Below, piece after piece: positions 5,806 through 7,682 of a stretch of 7,682 nt of DNA; position 1 is the first letter of the stretch; every line of letters starts with the position of its first letter. Where the stretch lies: the NCBI GenBank assembly GCA_021157805.1, contig JAGGVW010000085.1, forward strand, positions 1-7,682, given 5' to 3'. The position numbers and the translations under genes are program-made. The notes beneath the pieces are model-generated. The model was not told the DNA's origin and did not search any database. It saw only the letters and a program-made list of their open reading frames with translations. This DNA comes from a bacterium (GTDB lineage Bacteria; Ratteibacteria; UBA8468; B48-G9; JAFGKM01).

Positions 5806-6880
5806 TATATTTTTAGTTCTGATTTTTATTCTGGCATCTTTTGGGTATGGTGAAGTGATAAAAGTTTATCATATAGTTAAAAAAGGAGAAACTCTTATAG
5901 CGATTGCAAAAGAATATGGAACAAGTGTAAGTGAAATAAAAAGGTTGAATAATTTAAGGTCAAATTTAATAATAGCGGGAGAGAAACTTGTTGTAAAAAG
6001 AATTGTTAGAAAGAAGAAAAAATACAAAAAATATTCAAAGAATAATAACACCTCTGCTGTGTGGGGTTATGAGACGATTTATCATAGAGTCAGGAAGGGT
6101 GATTCTCTCTGGAAAATCAGTAAAAAATATGGGATTTCAATTTCTTCTATAAAAAAATTAAATAGATTAAGAAGTAGCAGGATAAAACCAGGGATGAGAT
6201 TAAAGATAAAGGTTCCAAGAAAAGTTCCAAAAGTTGATAAAATCAAGCCCATAATAGGAACAGAGAAGAAAATTTTTTATCAGGTGAAAAAAGGAGATAC
6301 TCTTGAAAATGTAGCGAAAAAGTTTGGTATTACACCAGAGGAAATAAAAAAATATAATCTTCTTGGTGAAGAGGACTTTAAAGTTGGTCAGATTATAATT
6401 ATTCCAGAAAAGAAAAAGTTATCTGATAGTGAGGAAAAAGAGACACAGATGGAAAATGGAAAATTCAGTAGAGCAGAAATTATTAACAGTGCTTTTTCTT
6501 ATCTTAATATGCCTTATAAACTTGGAGGGAATGGGAAAAGATATATTGATTGTTCAACTCTTACGCGTCTTGTTTATAAAAAAGTAGGGATAGAATTACC
6601 AAAGACCTCCTATTACCAGTTTAAAGAAGGAAAAAAAGTATCTTTAAGTGAGGCACTACCTGGAGACCTTGTATTTTTTAAAAGAGGAAGATATGTTGGA
6701 CATGTTGGAATTTATATAGGTAATAATCTTTTCATTCATGCAAGTAATAAAAATGGTAAAGTTACTATCAATTCACTTGATAGTCCATATTTTAAAAATC
6801 ATTTTATATGTGTGAAAAGGTATATTCCCTGTTTTGATAATGTTATTGCAAGGAGAATAAAAAATGATGTCAAGGAATAG
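5792..6880 (+). CDS. Secreted LysM (x3) and NlpC/P60 peptidoglycan endopeptidase
   Basis: 362 residues. The N-terminus is a signal peptide: MKK, a hydrophobic stretch at 4-17, and probable cleavage near Gly20. No lipobox Cys is present, so the protein is secreted rather than lipid-anchored. Three LysM peptidoglycan-binding domains follow, at about 25-68, 96-140 and 162-205, each opening with Y-x-V-x-K-G-(D/E)-(T/S)-L. The linker after the first is strongly basic (70-83). The C-terminal NlpC/P60 cysteine-peptidase domain (about 227-345) has Cys254 (DCSTL), His304 (GHVGIYI) and His316 (FIHAS) as the catalytic triad; it cleaves peptide stems of peptidoglycan. The usual DCSG is DCST here. The start is forced: an in-frame TGA lies at 5777-5779 and the ATG at 5792 is the first start after it. 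It overlaps cysE by 14 bases and has no clear Shine-Dalgarno, only an A-rich leader. Confidence 0.9.
   Translation: MKKINIFLVLIFILASFGYGEVIKVYHIVKKGETLIAIAKEYGTSVSEIKRLNNLRSNLIIAGEKLVVKRIVRKKKKYKKYSKNNNTSAVWGYETIYHRVRKGDSLWKISKKYGISISSIKKLNRLRSSRIKPGMRLKIKVPRKVPKVDKIKPIIGTEKKIFYQVKKGDTLENVAKKFGITPEEIKKYNLLGEEDFKVGQIIIIPEKKKLSDSEEKETQMENGKFSRAEIINSAFSYLNMPYKLGGNGKRYIDCSTLTRLVYKKVGIELPKTSYYQFKEGKKVSLSEALPGDLVFFKRGRYVGHVGIYIGNNLFIHASNKNGKVTINSLDSPYFKNHFICVKRYIPCFDNVIARRIKNDVKE
6850..6855 (+). promoter_or_regulatory. Shine-Dalgarno site of the epimerase-like gene
   Basis: AAGGAG lies eight bases before the ATG at 6864, inside the 3' end of the peptidase gene. A second ATG follows at 6867 with less good spacing, so 6864 is preferred; 6867 is possible. 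Confidence 0.55.
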
Positions 6881-7682
6881 TGGTTGTAGATGTGGAGAAT
6901 TTATATGGAATTGGTTAAAAACAGTAATAATTGAAAATGAGATTTTACGGATTGAAATTCTTGCAGGCAAAGGAACAGATATAGTTGAATTCTTATATAA
7001 ACCAGAAGATATTGATTTTATGTGGAGAAGTCCAATACCTTCTTACAATCCTTATCTATTTCCTGTTACAAAAGAAAGTAAGCTTGGGAATTTTATTGAG
7101 TATTACCCTGGAGGATGGCAGGAAATTTTTCCAAATGGAGGGACTCCTTGTGAATATAAAGGAGCAGTTCTTGGTTTACATGGGGAAGTTGCTCTTCTTC
7201 CCTGGGATTATAAAATTCTTGAAGATACCTCTGAAAAAGTTTCGGTTCTTTTTTCTGTAAAAACATACAGAACCCCATTTGAACTTGAAAAGATTATAAC
7301 TATTGAGAAAGGAAATGGATATATTGAAATAGAAGAAAAAGTCAAGAATACAGGAAGTCAGGATATGGATTTTATGTGGGGACATCATCCCGCTTTTGGA
7401 AAACCATTTCTTTCTTCTGACTGTTTTATAAAACTTTCAAACTGCAAAATAAAAGTTGTTCCAGGTGATGGCAAATCGCTAACAAATTTGAAACAAACAG
7501 AAGGAATATGGCCTTATGTTGAAGGAATTGATGGAAATAAAGTTGATATAAGCAGAGTCCCTTCAGAAAAAGATAATGTTTCAGATGTAATATTTCTGAC
7601 TGATTTAAAAGAGGGTAAATATAAAATTATAAATGAGAAAAAGAAAATTGGATTCTTCTTTGAATTTCCACTTTCTGTTTTC
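6864..7682 (+). CDS. Aldose 1-epimerase-like protein (DUF4432 type), 3' end outside window
   Basis: The frame runs from the ATG at 6864 without a stop to the last base, giving 273 residues of a partial protein. It has the galactose-mutarotase-like beta-sandwich pattern. The N-terminal block GCRCGEF, ENEILRIEIL and GKGTDIVEFLYKPEDIDFMW is characteristic of DUF4432/aldose-epimerase relatives. PGGWQEIFPNGG (82-93), LHGEVALLPWDY (105-116) and WGHHPAFGKPF (172-182) supply candidate catalytic or sugar-binding histidines His106 and His174/175. By family it would interconvert sugar anomers or bind a sugar in the cytoplasm; no signal peptide is seen. The true substrate is unknown. It overlaps the peptidase gene by 17 bases. 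A sugar role matches the polyol genes at the other end of the window. Confidence 0.8.
   Translation, partial: MMSRNSGCRCGEFIWNWLKTVIIENEILRIEILAGKGTDIVEFLYKPEDIDFMWRSPIPSYNPYLFPVTKESKLGNFIEYYPGGWQEIFPNGGTPCEYKGAVLGLHGEVALLPWDYKILEDTSEKVSVLFSVKTYRTPFELEKIITIEKGNGYIEIEEKVKNTGSQDMDFMWGHHPAFGKPFLSSDCFIKLSNCKIKVVPGDGKSLTNLKQTEGIWPYVEGIDGNKVDISRVPSEKDNVSDVIFLTDLKEGKYKIINEKKKIGFFFEFPLSVF

Noticed and set aside
5866..6406. Repetitive stretch in the wall hydrolase that could be a DNA tandem repeat
   Set aside because: The similarity is at protein level only: three diverged LysM domains with variable linkers, not a recent DNA repeat.
6985..7260. A 91-codon + strand frame starting MNSYINQK
   Set aside because: It lies in another frame inside the epimerase-like gene (6864 to the window end), which has strong family motifs. 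The short frame has no ribosome site and a low-complexity, Phe/Leu-rich product.
1..7682. CRISPR arrays, tRNA or rRNA genes, and rho-independent terminators
   Set aside because: None was seen by eye. The window is almost wholly protein-coding with gaps of at most about 27 bases, and no GC-rich hairpin followed by a T-run was noticed.

Overview
The window is a tightly packed, low-GC (AT-rich, A-rich sense strand, AGA-dominated arginine) bacterial operon. All genes lie on the + strand, and no intergenic gap exceeds about 30 bases. Most genes have clear Shine-Dalgarno sites, and TAA, TAG and TGA all act as stops, so the code is standard. Nothing pins down the taxon. The compact operon, the Lys/Glu/Ile-rich proteins and the gene mix suggest an uncultivated bacterial lineage, possibly anaerobic or thermophilic, but this is a guess.

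Layout: 1-537 is the 3' end of a mannitol-1-phosphate 5-dehydrogenase. 500-1540 is a zinc-dependent medium-chain polyol/alcohol dehydrogenase. 1541-2503 and 2516-3490 are the E1 alpha and beta subunits of a pyruvate/acetoin-type 2-oxoacid dehydrogenase. 3518-3847 is a small MNT-type nucleotidyltransferase, followed by a truncated HEPN partner gene (3844-3951). 3948-5069 is the E2 acyltransferase of the same dehydrogenase complex. 5071-5805 is a serine O-acetyltransferase. 5792-6880 is a secreted cell-wall hydrolase with three LysM domains and an NlpC/P60 domain. 6864 to the window end is a partial aldose-1-epimerase-like (DUF4432-type) protein. No promoter or terminator is recognisable, so the start and end of the transcript probably lie outside the window.

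Functionally, the first two genes and the last one point to sugar or polyol handling. The E1/E2 genes convert pyruvate (or acetoin) to acetyl-CoA, and CysE consumes acetyl-CoA to make O-acetylserine for cysteine synthesis. No E3 (dihydrolipoyl dehydrogenase) is present here.

The most notable feature is the E1beta/E2 junction. A roughly 436-base segment carrying the nucleotidyltransferase and the first 27 codons of a HEPN gene is wedged between E1beta and E2. It is bounded by a 25-base direct repeat (24/25 identical) that encodes the same C-terminal peptide, [12 protein letters not shown], in frame on both sides. The second copy overlaps the E2 start codon (ATGA). This reads as a scar: an ancestral E1beta-E2 overlap was split by insertion of a toxin-antitoxin-like cassette, the 3' end of E1beta was duplicated, and the HEPN gene was left fused to the duplicated tail.
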